A stretch of 64,000 nt of DNA from an uncultured Ruminococcus sp. (GTDB lineage Bacteria; Bacillota; Clostridia; Oscillospirales; Acutalibacteraceae): contig CACZYC010000004.1 in NCBI GenBank assembly GCA_902785365.1, positions 29,731-93,730 of the forward strand, in the 5' to 3' direction. The notes beneath the pieces were generated by a model, which was not told the DNA's origin, ran no database searches, and saw only the letters and a program-made list of their open reading frames with translations. Shown here in pieces: positions 7,405 through 15,447 of this stretch. Both the position numbers and the translations under genes were made by a program. Within the stretch, counting starts at the first letter, position 1; the number at the start of each line of letters is the position of its first letter.

Positions 7405-8478
7405 TTATACACCTCCGTTAAGAGCGTTTTCAAGCTGAGTGTTGAGGGTGCCGACAGTATTTTGTAATGTAGTGACAGCGGGGCTCAGAACCTCTGACCA
7501 GCTTCCCGCCTGGAAGGTTGGAGCTACCCGCGTAATCAGGCGTGAAAACACCTGCTGTGTATCCGTTTGAGTAATTACATGATATCCGTTTACATAGCGA
7601 AGCTCACACTGCTTTTCAGCCTCTATACCTACCGCCGCGGCGAGAGCGCCGTCAATCACAAACTGGTGTACTCCGCCGAGAGTGCAGAAGTCGCCCGAAT
7701 CAAAAGCGTCTGCCGCGGTAAGCGTGCCGTGATATACGACATAAAACGGAATTTCGGGAACGCAGTCGATAATATCCTGCATACTTGTTGAGAGCTTGGC
7801 GTAGGTGACGGATTCGTCCGCGATTTTCGCGGTTGTGACAGAGCTGTCGGTGATATTCAACGTTTTTACACTTGAGGGCTCGTCGTCAAGCTTGTTATTA
7901 AGCGCCGCGGTAAGCGACACAATAGCGGATTGGCTCGCGGTGATATTCGCGGCATTGGCGGAGATATGAGTCTCATCGTCCGCAAGCCTGTCGGGAAAGC
8001 TGTTGTATGTACCTTTGAGCTGAGCGAGTGTTTCGGTCAGCGTGGCGGCTGACTCAAGTTCGCTCTCAAGCTCGGAAATCTGCTCCTCAAGCTGCTGCCG
8101 CGGGGTGACTGAGGTCTGTTCCTCGGGGGAATCGTAAACCTGCAGCTTGACTGTGTTGGTTTTTCCGATAACGGTATTGCCGCTTGTGATTTCAATATAC
8201 AGCTTCACAAACTGCGCTTCCGAGGTAATGTCGCTTGTTATGGGCACAAAGCCCGTCAGAGGAATGCTGTTTTCGCTCCACGCAATCGGGTATACGATAT
8301 AGCTCTTGTCAGGCAAAACAACGTGGAGATTAAACTCGCAGTCCTCGACGCGCTTGTCCCCGATGTAGGGATTCAGGGCTGTGACCTGAATTGAGTTAAT
8401 CAGATTTTCGCCTTTAAAAACTTTCGCGGATTTTGAAATTGAAAGTTCCTTTTGGCTGTTTAGTTCAAGTTTAATCAT
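7405..8478 (-). CDS. BppU-type phage baseplate upper protein
   Basis: The 357-residue protein starts with a beta-rich domain (residues 1-120) with the layout of BppU N-terminal domains of lactococcal-type phages, which attach receptor-binding modules to the baseplate. A coiled coil follows (EEQISELESELESAATLTET, about 130-150), then a spacer with TAKIADESVTYAKLS, a motif common in tail-fibre proteins, and a C-terminal domain. There is no signal peptide. Together with the LRR protein and the small protein it forms a three-gene cassette, with no capsid, portal or lysis genes nearby. The start has a GAAAGGA site. Confidence 0.8.
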   Translation of the reverse strand: MIKLELNSQKELSISKSAKVFKGENLINSIQVTALNPYIGDKRVEDCEFNLHVVLPDKSYIVYPIAWSENSIPLTGFVPITSDITSEAQFVKLYIEITSGNTVIGKTNTVKLQVYDSPEEQTSVTPRQQLEEQISELESELESAATLTETLAQLKGTYNSFPDRLADDETHISANAANITASQSAIVSLTAALNNKLDDEPSSVKTLNITDSSVTTAKIADESVTYAKLSTSMQDIIDCVPEIPFYVVYHGTLTAADAFDSGDFCTLGGVHQFVIDGALAAAVGIEAEKQCELRYVNGYHVITQTDTQQVFSRLITRVAPTFQAGSWSEVLSPAVTTLQNTVGTLNTQLENALNGGV

Positions 8479-8540
8479 TAATGATATCCTTTCGTTTTGC
8501 TAAGTTGTAAAAAAACACCTCCTACTATTCCCGCAAAAAA

Positions 8541-8567
8541 AGAAAAAATTGCATTGTTTAATGCAAT
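8541..8567 (-). terminator. Second of two tandem terminators after DUF6472
   Basis: ATTGCATT pairs perfectly with AATGCAAT over a 4-nt loop and is followed on the minus strand by TTTTTT. Confidence 0.75.
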
Positions 8568-8574
8568 TTCAAAG

Positions 8575-8605
8575 AAAAAAGCGCCGAAAAAATTTTCAGC
8601 GCTTT
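8575..8605 (-). terminator. First terminator after DUF6472
   Basis: On the minus strand AAGCGC..GCGCTT closes a hairpin followed by TTTTTT. A second terminator lies just downstream, so read-through into the phage-like cassette is doubly blocked. Confidence 0.75.
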
Positions 8606-8618
8606 AATAAATCATTAT

Positions 8619-8792
8619 TTAATTCTGTTTTTCGACTATTTTGTACTCGTCATACAGCTGAAAGTAATGACAGTTGTCCATACTCTGCGACATAAACCGC
8701 GCCATTTCGTCCTCGTCGAGATTAATGTCGCAAAAGTAACATTCGTACTCGTCGTCATAAGCATAGTGAGCGCAGTGCTCGCAAGCAGACAT
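8619..8792 (-). CDS. DUF6472 family small Cys-rich protein
   Basis: A 57-residue protein, MSACEHCAHYAYDDEYECYF at its start. It has two Cys pairs, CEHC (4-7) and CYFC (18-21), which suggest a small metal-binding knuckle, then an acidic helix and a C-terminal aromatic segment (MDNCHYFQLYDEYK). This pattern is that of DUF6472, found in Clostridia. The ribosome site GGAGGAGG lies in the last codons of the LOG-family gene, and only 2 nt separate the genes, so they are translationally coupled. Two terminators follow. Function unknown. Confidence 0.85.
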   Translation of the reverse strand: MSACEHCAHYAYDDEYECYFCDINLDEDEMARFMSQSMDNCHYFQLYDEYKIVEKQN

Positions 8793-8794
8793 AT

Positions 8795-9376
8795 TTATTC
8801 CTCCTCCGGAACTTCATATTTATCGTAGGAATAAGGCTTGTAATTGTCAAGATACTCAAAAACCGTTTCGGCGCTGTCGGTCACATAGTAGAGGTCCTGA
8901 CATTTTTTACTCATAAAATTCTTTGATATCGCGGAATTCATTAGATTTAACAACGGGTCATAGTAACCGTTCTCGTTGAAAATCACAATGGGCTTTGCGT
9001 GTCGGCGGAGCTGTTTGAGAGTAAGAACCTCAAAGAACTCCTCGAAAGTGCCTATTCCGCCGGGCATTATGATAAAAGCGTCGCTTATATCCTCCATAAT
9101 GAATTTGCGTTTATGCATGGTCTCCGTGTAAATCAATTCGCAATCGGTAAATTTAACGTCAACGTCGCCATCCTCAAAAAACTTAGGAATAACTCCTATC
9201 GCTTTTCCGCCTTTGGAGCGGATACCGCGGGCTGTCGCGCCCATAATTCCGTATCTGCCCGCGCCGAACACCAGTGTGTGGCCTTTCTCGGCGAGCATTT
9301 CGCCGAAACGCTCACCTGTCTGCAAATAGGATTTGTCAATTGTTTCACTTGAAGCGCAAAACACGCAAATGTTCAT
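8795..9376 (-). CDS. LOG-family protein (TIGR00730 Rossmann fold; nucleoside 5'-monophosphate phosphoribohydrolase-like)
   Basis: The 193-residue protein has the N-terminal Rossmann start MNICVFCASSE, the glycine-rich LVFGAGRYGIMGATARG (about 35-51) and the family signature PGGIGTFEEF (about 105-114) with its conserved Glu. Members cleave cytokinin or nucleotide monophosphates to base and ribose 5-phosphate; many are misnamed lysine decarboxylases. The length is normal. It is transcribed with the DUF6472 gene. The physiological substrate in Clostridia is unclear. Confidence 0.9.
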   Translation of the reverse strand: MNICVFCASSETIDKSYLQTGERFGEMLAEKGHTLVFGAGRYGIMGATARGIRSKGGKAIGVIPKFFEDGDVDVKFTDCELIYTETMHKRKFIMEDISDAFIIMPGGIGTFEEFFEVLTLKQLRRHAKPIVIFNENGYYDPLLNLMNSAISKNFMSKKCQDLYYVTDSAETVFEYLDNYKPYSYDKYEVPEEE

Positions 9377-9389
9377 TTTTCATCTGTCC

Positions 9390-11357
9390 TTATGTTTGTT
9401 TTTTCGCTATATAAATCTGAATATCGGTAGCGTCGTTTATGTTGACGACACCGTCCTCATTATAGTCCGCAAAATAATCAATATAGTCGGGCATTGGCTT
9501 ATCCACCAACGCGTACTGAATCTCGGTGACATCGTTGATGTTGACTTTTACGTCAGAGTTGACGTCGCCTTTGAACTGGGGATATTTTTTGTAGAATTCA
9601 TTTGTAATCCAGGCGGCGCGGGATGTCATCCAGTCAATCATATAATTATACTCGCCCTCAAAGTCGGAATCGTAGTATCTTGTTGCCTTATCTACCGTGT
9701 ATTTACCCTGCTTGAACTGAGCCTTTTTGAGGAAAGAATGGTCGCTTATCCAGCTGCCTGTATTGAGACGCCAGCCTCTGGTGTAGTTCATATCAGCGGA
9801 ACCCGCAATTAAACCATAGTAACCCGAAGCGGAGTAGAGCTCGCCCGAGGTTGAGTCTGTTTCGGAGAAAGCTTTGATTTCGGGCAGGAATTTTTCTACC
9901 CATATTTCAGCGGCGCGCTTAGTAATTGCGATACTGTTAGCGCACTTGTTCATAATATTGCTCGAAGAAGGATCTTTGGCTCTCTTTCCCTTGTACTTAC
10001 ACCACCAGCCTGTATATTCGGTGTAGTCGGAAACGCCCATATTATTCAAATCTCCCTCTATGCCAACGCAGTTGCCGAGAGAATTGTCATAGTCCCAAAC
10101 GGGAGAAGCATAGAAACGCCACACGCCGTCAGGCGACTGCTTGTAAACCATATAAAAACTGCTGACGCCGCTGTCCCAGTTTTTGCCGAGTTCGTTTATG
10201 AGGAAGATTTTGGCGAACGAATCAACGTCTATTGACTGGGAAAGCGTTTCATAAGTCGCGGTTGAGGCGCTGAGCTTAATGAGCATCGCGGCAACCCTGT
10301 TCTTTATCTTGGTTTTTACGTCCTCATATAATGGGTCTGTTGATGACAGCTCGGGAGATTTTATTGTAATCTCGTTGCCGCTGGTGGAGGTGTGGTAATC
10401 TTTCTCTGAGAAGCTCGGGTCAATCTCGATACAGAACGAAAACTCGCTTGCAAGAGCGCCGTCCTGAGTTTTGTAGTCGTTATCGGGAATATCGTTGACG
10501 AGGTCGCTTTTTCCGACTTCGATTTTCTGGGCGCACTGGTATGAACCGTAATACTTGCCGTTGATATAGAAATCCACAAAACGGGAATCGGAAGCGTACG
10601 GCATATCTACCGCGTCTGAAAGGTCATAGAGTATGCGGTTGCGCGCTAAAGAAGCGTCCTGATAGTTGGCAAGCAGAGAGAACTTCTTGCCTTTTTCCAT
10701 TCCGCCGATTGAAACAGCGGAGCTGTATGTAATGTTGAACGGCTTTTTGGCTTTGGACCAGGTTGTGTTTCCTCTGCCCTTGATTTTCTTGATTGCCGTA
10801 TTGTCAATTTTTCCGTCACTTGTTACAACCGCGCCATTAGCCGCCGCTGATAACTCTTTATCTGTTTTGAGATATTCATAGAGCGGCGTGCCTTTGCCGT
10901 CGGCGTTGACGTTATTGGCGTAGATGGCAGCCTCGGCTGTTGAAATCATAAAGGTAAGTCGATATGTGTCACTTTTGACAGTTACATTATAAGCTGTTCC
11001 GACCTCATAGTCAACTACCGCGGTTTTTGAAGGCTCGATAGTTGTTCCGTTTACTGTAACGGCAGTTGAAAAACCGTTGTATATTTCCGCTTTACTGCCG
11101 TCAGCTGAAGATGGCATAAAGAAATACCTTGTAAGCGGGTCATCTATCACACCGTCCTCATCCTCGGGTGACTGCCAGCAAGCCCATGCTTCCGTGTCCG
11201 CAGACTGTGTCACCGCGTGAGCGTACAAGCCCTCGCCCGAAGCGCTCAGAAACGACGGAGCGGCAGGCGCTTCGTCCTCAGCCTGAACGGAGAAAACAGG
11301 GATTGAAAATAACAGCGTTACTGCCAGTATTATTGATAAAAACTTTTTGATTTTCAT
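9390..11357 (-). CDS. Secreted CotH-family protein with C-terminal type I dockerin
   Basis: The 655-residue protein has a signal peptide (residues 1-26, cleavage near VQAE), a beta-type N-terminal domain with NGTTIEPSKTAVVDYEVG, and a CotH kinase-like domain (about 185-500). CotH landmarks are IKGRGNTTWSKAKKPFNI, the FVDFYINGKYYGSY segment and the acidic motif WDYDNSLGN. The last about 65 residues are a dockerin with two calcium-binding repeats, GDVNSDVKVNINDVTEIQ and ADYNEDGVVNINDATDIQ. CotH proteins in spores are protein kinases; dockerin-bearing CotH proteins occur in cellulosome-forming ruminococci. It should dock onto a cohesin on the cell surface, and a membrane-tethered cohesin-like protein is encoded divergently next door. 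The ribosome site is AGGAG. Confidence 0.9.
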   Translation of the reverse strand: MKIKKFLSIILAVTLLFSIPVFSVQAEDEAPAAPSFLSASGEGLYAHAVTQSADTEAWACWQSPEDEDGVIDDPLTRYFFMPSSADGSKAEIYNGFSTAVTVNGTTIEPSKTAVVDYEVGTAYNVTVKSDTYRLTFMISTAEAAIYANNVNADGKGTPLYEYLKTDKELSAAANGAVVTSDGKIDNTAIKKIKGRGNTTWSKAKKPFNITYSSAVSIGGMEKGKKFSLLANYQDASLARNRILYDLSDAVDMPYASDSRFVDFYINGKYYGSYQCAQKIEVGKSDLVNDIPDNDYKTQDGALASEFSFCIEIDPSFSEKDYHTSTSGNEITIKSPELSSTDPLYEDVKTKIKNRVAAMLIKLSASTATYETLSQSIDVDSFAKIFLINELGKNWDSGVSSFYMVYKQSPDGVWRFYASPVWDYDNSLGNCVGIEGDLNNMGVSDYTEYTGWWCKYKGKRAKDPSSSNIMNKCANSIAITKRAAEIWVEKFLPEIKAFSETDSTSGELYSASGYYGLIAGSADMNYTRGWRLNTGSWISDHSFLKKAQFKQGKYTVDKATRYYDSDFEGEYNYMIDWMTSRAAWITNEFYKKYPQFKGDVNSDVKVNINDVTEIQYALVDKPMPDYIDYFADYNEDGVVNINDATDIQIYIAKKQT

Positions 11358-11521
11358 AATTCAGTTCTCCTAAATCATATTTTTTCGATTATATTATATC
11401 ATAACGGAATAGTAAAATTCCATTGATGTTTTTGCCATAAAAGGGCAATCAGTTTTGTGCAATATAATTATTTTATGTCAATTATATCAACATAACTCGG
11501 ATTTTGACTATAATTTGACGG

Positions 11522-11550
11522 TTGATAAACCCCAAAAATTATGTTATTAT
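11522..11550 (+). promoter_or_regulatory. Promoter of the cohesin-like gene
   Basis: TTGATA (11522-11527), a 17-bp spacer and TATTAT (11545-11550). Its position rules out translation starting at 11541 and supports the ATG at 11586. Confidence 0.6.
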
Positions 11551-11585
11551 ATTCGTATCCAAAAAAATACGAAAGAAGTTTTAAT

Positions 11586-12395
11586 ATGCAGAAGAAAAAA
11601 CTTGAAAAGAAAGACAAAGTTTTGCTCGGTGTTTTAGCCGCGTTGATAGTAATCGTTATCGCTGTTGGTGTGTTTTTGATTGTTAAAAATACCAATTCGG
11701 CAAACGAACAGACTAACGGCATTACGTCGTCAGCCGCTTCAGGCGAAATCAACTCTTCATCCCAAACTTCGTCAAACGCTGACAGCAAATCATCCGACAA
11801 AAAAAGCTCCGACAGCAAATCAAATAACAGCGCTGTAAATTCCTCCTCGTCAGCTTCAGATAATTCCCAGAACGGCGGCGCTAACACCCCCTCAAACTCA
11901 AGCAAAAAGAAAACCTCATCCAAGGCAACCTCAAAAACCTCCTCGAAAGCAAAGGTAAAAGGCGATAAGGTTAAGCGCGTTAAGCCCAAGGACCACACTT
12001 CTCACGCCACCAACAAAACCCTGTCCGTAAACGGAAAAAGCTGTTATGTGGGCGACACAATCACAGTTGTAATGAACATCACTTCAAACAAATCAATCGT
12101 CAACTATCAGGGAGCTCTGAAATTTGACGACAGCTACCTCAAAATCAAGGACGTTAAGTCAAATGAATTCGGCTTAGCCAACGCCAGCGGAAATGAGGTT
12201 ATGTACAACGCGTCCAACCTCAACGGAATGAACTTCTCTGAGACAGGAACTGTTTTTACAGCTACATTTGAAGTTCTGAAAACCGGATCGACAAAGCTTG
12301 ACAACAATCTGGAAATAATCTCCGAGCTGATTGACAACAACATCAAACAGCTCGCTCCATCAGAATATAAAGCAACTATTGAAGTATACGATTAA
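11586..12395 (+). CDS. Membrane-tethered protein with cohesin-like domain
   Basis: The start is ATG 11586 (MQKKKLEKKDK), downstream of the promoter. The 269-residue protein has one N-terminal membrane helix (about residues 14-34), a long low-complexity Ser/Lys/Asn linker (about 40-135) and a C-terminal beta-domain of about 130 residues. That domain has cohesin/CBM-like signatures: a YVGDTITVVMNITSN strand, NYQGALKFDDSYLKIKDV, and FSETGTVFTATFEVLKTGST. Cohesins bind dockerins, and the divergent neighbour carries a dockerin. The layout (anchor, flexible linker, terminal cohesin) is that of a monovalent cell-surface receptor. Cohesin assignment rests on motif order; an Hsp70-like or generic CBM fold is the alternative. 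A terminator follows. Confidence 0.75.
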   Translation: MQKKKLEKKDKVLLGVLAALIVIVIAVGVFLIVKNTNSANEQTNGITSSAASGEINSSSQTSSNADSKSSDKKSSDSKSNNSAVNSSSSASDNSQNGGANTPSNSSKKKTSSKATSKTSSKAKVKGDKVKRVKPKDHTSHATNKTLSVNGKSCYVGDTITVVMNITSNKSIVNYQGALKFDDSYLKIKDVKSNEFGLANASGNEVMYNASNLNGMNFSETGTVFTATFEVLKTGSTKLDNNLEIISELIDNNIKQLAPSEYKATIEVYD

Positions 12396-12400
12396 AAACA

Positions 12401-12430
12401 ACAGGCTGCCGCTTTGGACAGCCTGTTTTT
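12401..12430 (+). terminator. Terminator of the cohesin-like gene
   Basis: ACAGGCTG pairs with CAGCCTGT and is followed by a run of T. Confidence 0.85.
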
Positions 12431-12443
12431 CTGTGTGCAACAA

Positions 12444-12469
12444 AGCCGCCGCGTAAAAACGCGACGGCT
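12444..12469 (-). terminator. Terminator-like hairpin after fba
   Basis: AGCCGCCGCG pairs with CGCGACGGCT around an AT loop; TTTG follows on the minus strand. It is a near copy of the hairpin at 6354-6378. Confidence 0.6.
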
Positions 12470-12480
12470 AATTTTTAGAT

Positions 12481-13347
12481 TTAAGCTTTGCCTACAGAAC
12501 CGAAGAGTTCCATCTTCTCTTTTACTGTATCCTTGATTGCCTGAGCGCCGGGAGCGAGGAGCTTTCTGGGGTCAAAACCTTTACCCTCAAGGTCCTTGCC
12601 TGCCTCGATGTACTCTCTTGTAGCAGCCGCGAAAGCAAGCTGGCACTCGGTGTTAACATTAATCTTTGAAACGCCGAGCTCAATAGCCTTTTTAATCATA
12701 TCCGCGGGGATGCCTGTGCCGCCGTGAAGAACAAGGGGCATATCGCCTGTAAGCTGCTGGATAGCGTCGAGTGTCTCGAAAGAAAGACCTGCCCAGTTGT
12801 CGGGATATTTGCCGTGGATGTTTCCGATGCCTGCCGCGAGCATTGTAACGCCCAGATCAGCAACCATCTTACATTCCTGAGGATCAGCGCATTCGCCCGC
12901 GCCGATAACTCCGTCTTCCTCGCCGCCGATTGAACCAACTTCCGCCTCAATTGAAAGACCAAGCTCGTTACAAGTGGCAACTAATTCCTTTGTCTTGGCT
13001 ACATTCTCGTCGATGGGATAGTGAGAACCGTCAAACATAATTGAGCTGAAGCCCGCCTCAATACAAGCCTTCGCGCCCTCATATGTACCATGGTCAAGGT
13101 GAAGCGCTACGGGAACAGTGATGTTAAGTTCCTCAATCATAGCGGTAACCATACCTACTACGGTCTTATAACCGCACATATACTTACCCGCGCCCTCTGA
13201 TACACCTAAGATAACAGGTGATTTTAACTCCTCGGCTGTGAGGAGAATGGATTTTGTCCACTCGAGGTTGTTAATGTTAAACTGGCCAACCGCATAATGA
13301 CCCGCTTTTGCTTTTGTAAGCATTTCTTTTGCGTTAACTAATGGCAT
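12481..13347 (-). CDS. fba: Class II fructose-1,6-bisphosphate aldolase
   Basis: The start is ATG 13347 (MPLVNAKEML) with AAGGAGG 6 nt upstream; a 9-codon upstream extension has no ribosome site. The 288-residue protein has the class II aldolase landmarks: HLDHGTYEG with the catalytic Asp and zinc-binding His, the EAEVGSIGG segment, IHGKYP with a zinc His, and HGGTGIP. It splits fructose-1,6-bisphosphate in glycolysis and gluconeogenesis. It is monocistronic, with its own promoter, a strong hairpin in the 5' leader and a terminator-like hairpin at the end. Confidence 0.95.
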   Translation of the reverse strand: MPLVNAKEMLTKAKAGHYAVGQFNINNLEWTKSILLTAEELKSPVILGVSEGAGKYMCGYKTVVGMVTAMIEELNITVPVALHLDHGTYEGAKACIEAGFSSIMFDGSHYPIDENVAKTKELVATCNELGLSIEAEVGSIGGEEDGVIGAGECADPQECKMVADLGVTMLAAGIGNIHGKYPDNWAGLSFETLDAIQQLTGDMPLVLHGGTGIPADMIKKAIELGVSKINVNTECQLAFAAATREYIEAGKDLEGKGFDPRKLLAPGAQAIKDTVKEKMELFGSVGKA

Positions 13348-13371
13348 AATAAGCCTCCTTGCAGGAAAATT

Positions 13372-13436
13372 CATACGGAGTACGTCTACTTCCGTATGGT
13401 TACTATCATTTTAACACAAAAAACCGACAATATAAA
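13372..13436 (-). promoter_or_regulatory. fba promoter and 5' leader hairpin
   Basis: On the minus strand TTTATA (13436-13431), 17 bp, TAAAAT (13413-13408). In the leader, CATACGGA pairs with TCCGTATG (13372-13398), with a further GTA/TAC inside, ending about 25 nt before the start codon. Confidence 0.55.
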
Positions 13437-13507
13437 GTGTTTTTAAAAAATTTTTTCATTTTTATTGTTTTTATTCTGTGAAAAGAGTATAATGATTTGG
13501 AAAAGAC

Positions 13508-13593
13508 AGAAAAGCGAGCGCTTTCAGCGCTTTTGCTTTCGCTTACCCATCACTCGCGCACGCTCGGCGCGCTGCTGAGTGGGGAATATAAAT
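13508..13593 (+). repeat. GC-rich two-hairpin repeat, copy C
   Basis: This is a diverged copy of an element found also at 39690-39774 (inverted) and 45126-45210. It keeps the order hairpin 1, TCATCNCTC hairpin 2 and the AT-rich end GGGGAATATAAAT. The base of hairpin 2 is CACTC/GAGTG here and CGCTC/GAGCG in the other copies, a paired change. It lies in the 352-bp gap between fba and htrA. Confidence 0.65.
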
Positions 13594-13597
13594 TCTA

Positions 13598-13680
13598 TTG
13601 TGATAAGAAATTCAGATGTATTTAATCAGCATCACAAATTATTGACAATATTGCCAATAAAATGAAGTTCCTTATCACAA
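13598..13680. promoter_or_regulatory. Inverted repeat TTGTGATAAG upstream of htrA
   Basis: A perfect 10-bp inverted repeat, TTGTGATAAG (13598-13607) and CTTATCACAA (13671-13680), spans the expected promoter region of htrA. Between the arms lie a further ATCACAA and TTGACA (13643-13648). It may be a paired operator; no regulator is named. The second arm ends 5 nt before the ribosome site. Confidence 0.4.
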
Positions 13681-13699
13681 ACACAAAGGAGATATTTCT

Positions 13700-15277
13700 A
13701 TGTCCGATTATTATAACGGAAACGAAAACCGGAATTATACCCCTTACGGCACTCCTTCTCAACCGCCTCAGCCGCAGCAGCCTCCTCAGGCTATGCCTAT
13801 GCAAGACGGCTATAATACTCCTTCCGCTCAGCCGCCGTATAACAACGTCACACCTCCGCCTGTTCCCCCTCAGCCTGCCGACAGAATTCCTCCTATGGCG
13901 CCCCAAGCTCCCCCTCAGGCTCCTCCTCAGGCTCCTGTCAGGGACACGGCTCCTTACACTCCGCAGCAGGCTCCCAACACTCCGCCGTACCGGCCGACGA
14001 CCGCTCCCTCTCAACAGCAGTATTACAACAATACTCCTTACGCTCCGAAGCAGCCTATGGGCGCGGGACTTAAAGCTCTGCTTATCATAATAGTCACATT
14101 CCTTGTTGTAAGTCTGGCAGCGTTCATCGCTTACGTTTCACTTTCATCAAACAACACGTCGGGATTTGTACCGTCTACCGATTCAACCAAAGCAACCGAA
14201 AGCGCGCCTTTCGGCGGATATCACTATGGCACGGAAGGTGACGAGGACGTAACGGCTCCCTCAACAGGCAGCTATAAAGAATCCGACGCTAAAGATAAGA
14301 TTAACAAAAATTATAAAGGGCTTACACTGAACAAAAAACCCACAAAGAAAAAGGCGGAAAAGAAGGGTTCATCCTACGCGTTTACACAGGTTGCAAAATC
14401 CGTTGTCGGAATTATCGCGTATGTTGACGGACAGAAAGGCACAGCGGAAAGTTATTCGGGTATGGGCACAGGCATTATCGCAACTTCCGACGGATATATC
14501 CTCACCAACGCTCATCTGGTAGACTACAGCCGCACCGCCTACAAGTATAAAGTTATTACGAATGACAAGAAAGAATACAAGGCGGGCATAGTAGGATTTG
14601 ACAGCCGTTCGGACCTTGCTGTACTCAAAATTGACGCCAAAGGACTTAAGCCCGCGTCATTCGGCGACAGCTCACAGATTGAAGTGACTGAAGACGTTAT
14701 CGTTGTCGGCAATCCCCTCAGCCTTAACTATCAGAACTCCGTCACCAAAGGTATCGTATCCGCGGTTGACCGCCAGGTAAGCATTATGAACAACGTCAAA
14801 TGCATTCAGACCGACGCGGCTATCAACCCCGGCAACAGCGGCGGCCCGCTTTGCAATATGTACGGCCAGGTTATCGGCGTTACAAACTCAAAAATCGCCC
14901 TCGACGATTATGAGGGAATGGGCTTTGCTATTCCGAGTAAGCTTGTTAAGAAAGTTACTGACGATATCATCAGATACAGCTACGTTAAAGGTCGTGTAAG
15001 AATCGGTATTGTCGGAGAAGTAGACTTCATCGACGGCACAGACAAAACAGGAATTTTAGTCAGAGAAATAACCAAAGGCGGTCCTATGGACGGCTCCGGA
15101 ATTAAAGTCGGCGACTTCATCACCAAGTTTGATAACAAGGAAATACAGAACTTCTCAGATATTTATAATATCCTCGAAAAACACAAGCCGGGAGACAAGG
15201 TAAAAATAACCGCATACCGCCCGAGTGACGGCAAAGAACACGAGTTTGAAATCACTCTCCAGGCTGACGAAAACTAA
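13700..15277 (+). CDS. htrA: HtrA/DegP-family serine protease, membrane-anchored, with PDZ domain
   Basis: The 525-residue protein has a Pro/Gln/Tyr-rich cytoplasmic N-terminus of about 120 residues, one membrane helix (about 123-147), a Ser/Lys linker, a trypsin-like protease domain (about 225-420) and one PDZ domain (about 430-520). The catalytic triad is visible: H272 in TNAHLVD, D305 in SDLAVLK and S380 in NPGNSGGPL. HtrA proteases degrade or refold damaged envelope proteins outside the membrane. The long Pro-rich N-terminus is common in Clostridial and actinobacterial HtrA but longer than in Bacillus. The ribosome site AAAGGAG is strong and a terminator follows. Confidence 0.93.
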   Translation: MSDYYNGNENRNYTPYGTPSQPPQPQQPPQAMPMQDGYNTPSAQPPYNNVTPPPVPPQPADRIPPMAPQAPPQAPPQAPVRDTAPYTPQQAPNTPPYRPTTAPSQQQYYNNTPYAPKQPMGAGLKALLIIIVTFLVVSLAAFIAYVSLSSNNTSGFVPSTDSTKATESAPFGGYHYGTEGDEDVTAPSTGSYKESDAKDKINKNYKGLTLNKKPTKKKAEKKGSSYAFTQVAKSVVGIIAYVDGQKGTAESYSGMGTGIIATSDGYILTNAHLVDYSRTAYKYKVITNDKKEYKAGIVGFDSRSDLAVLKIDAKGLKPASFGDSSQIEVTEDVIVVGNPLSLNYQNSVTKGIVSAVDRQVSIMNNVKCIQTDAAINPGNSGGPLCNMYGQVIGVTNSKIALDDYEGMGFAIPSKLVKKVTDDIIRYSYVKGRVRIGIVGEVDFIDGTDKTGILVREITKGGPMDGSGIKVGDFITKFDNKEIQNFSDIYNILEKHKPGDKVKITAYRPSDGKEHEFEITLQADEN

Positions 15278-15294
15278 ATAATAATCAATAAATC

Positions 15295-15320
15295 GCGCCC
15301 CTTTTTCAAGGGGCGCTTTG
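15295..15320 (+). terminator. htrA terminator
   Basis: GCGCCCC pairs with GGGGCGC around TTTTTCAA and is followed by TTTG. Confidence 0.75.
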
Positions 15321-15344
15321 TGTATGTTTTACTCCATTTGTCGA

Positions 15345-15373
15345 TTGACTTTTACGTCGATTTGGAGTAATAT
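15345..15373 (+). promoter_or_regulatory. Promoter of the ftsW-like/pbp/secA cluster
   Basis: TTGACT (15345-15350), a 17-bp spacer, TAATAT (15368-15373). An imperfect inverted repeat (TACTCC..GGAGTA) brackets the -35 region. Confidence 0.6.
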
Positions 15374-15447
15374 ATATAATGTATAATTATATAATGGGAA
15401 ATTATGAGCATAAATTATGATTACATCACACGAAAGGAGATGTCGGT

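Noticed and set aside
11468..11998. 176-residue minus-strand frame over the cohesin-like gene
   Set aside because: Its Leu/Glu/Phe-rich sequence mirrors the Ser/Lys linker of the plus-strand gene.
13622..14014. 130-residue Arg-rich minus-strand frame
   Set aside because: It is the mirror of the Pro-rich codons of htrA and has no ribosome site or family.
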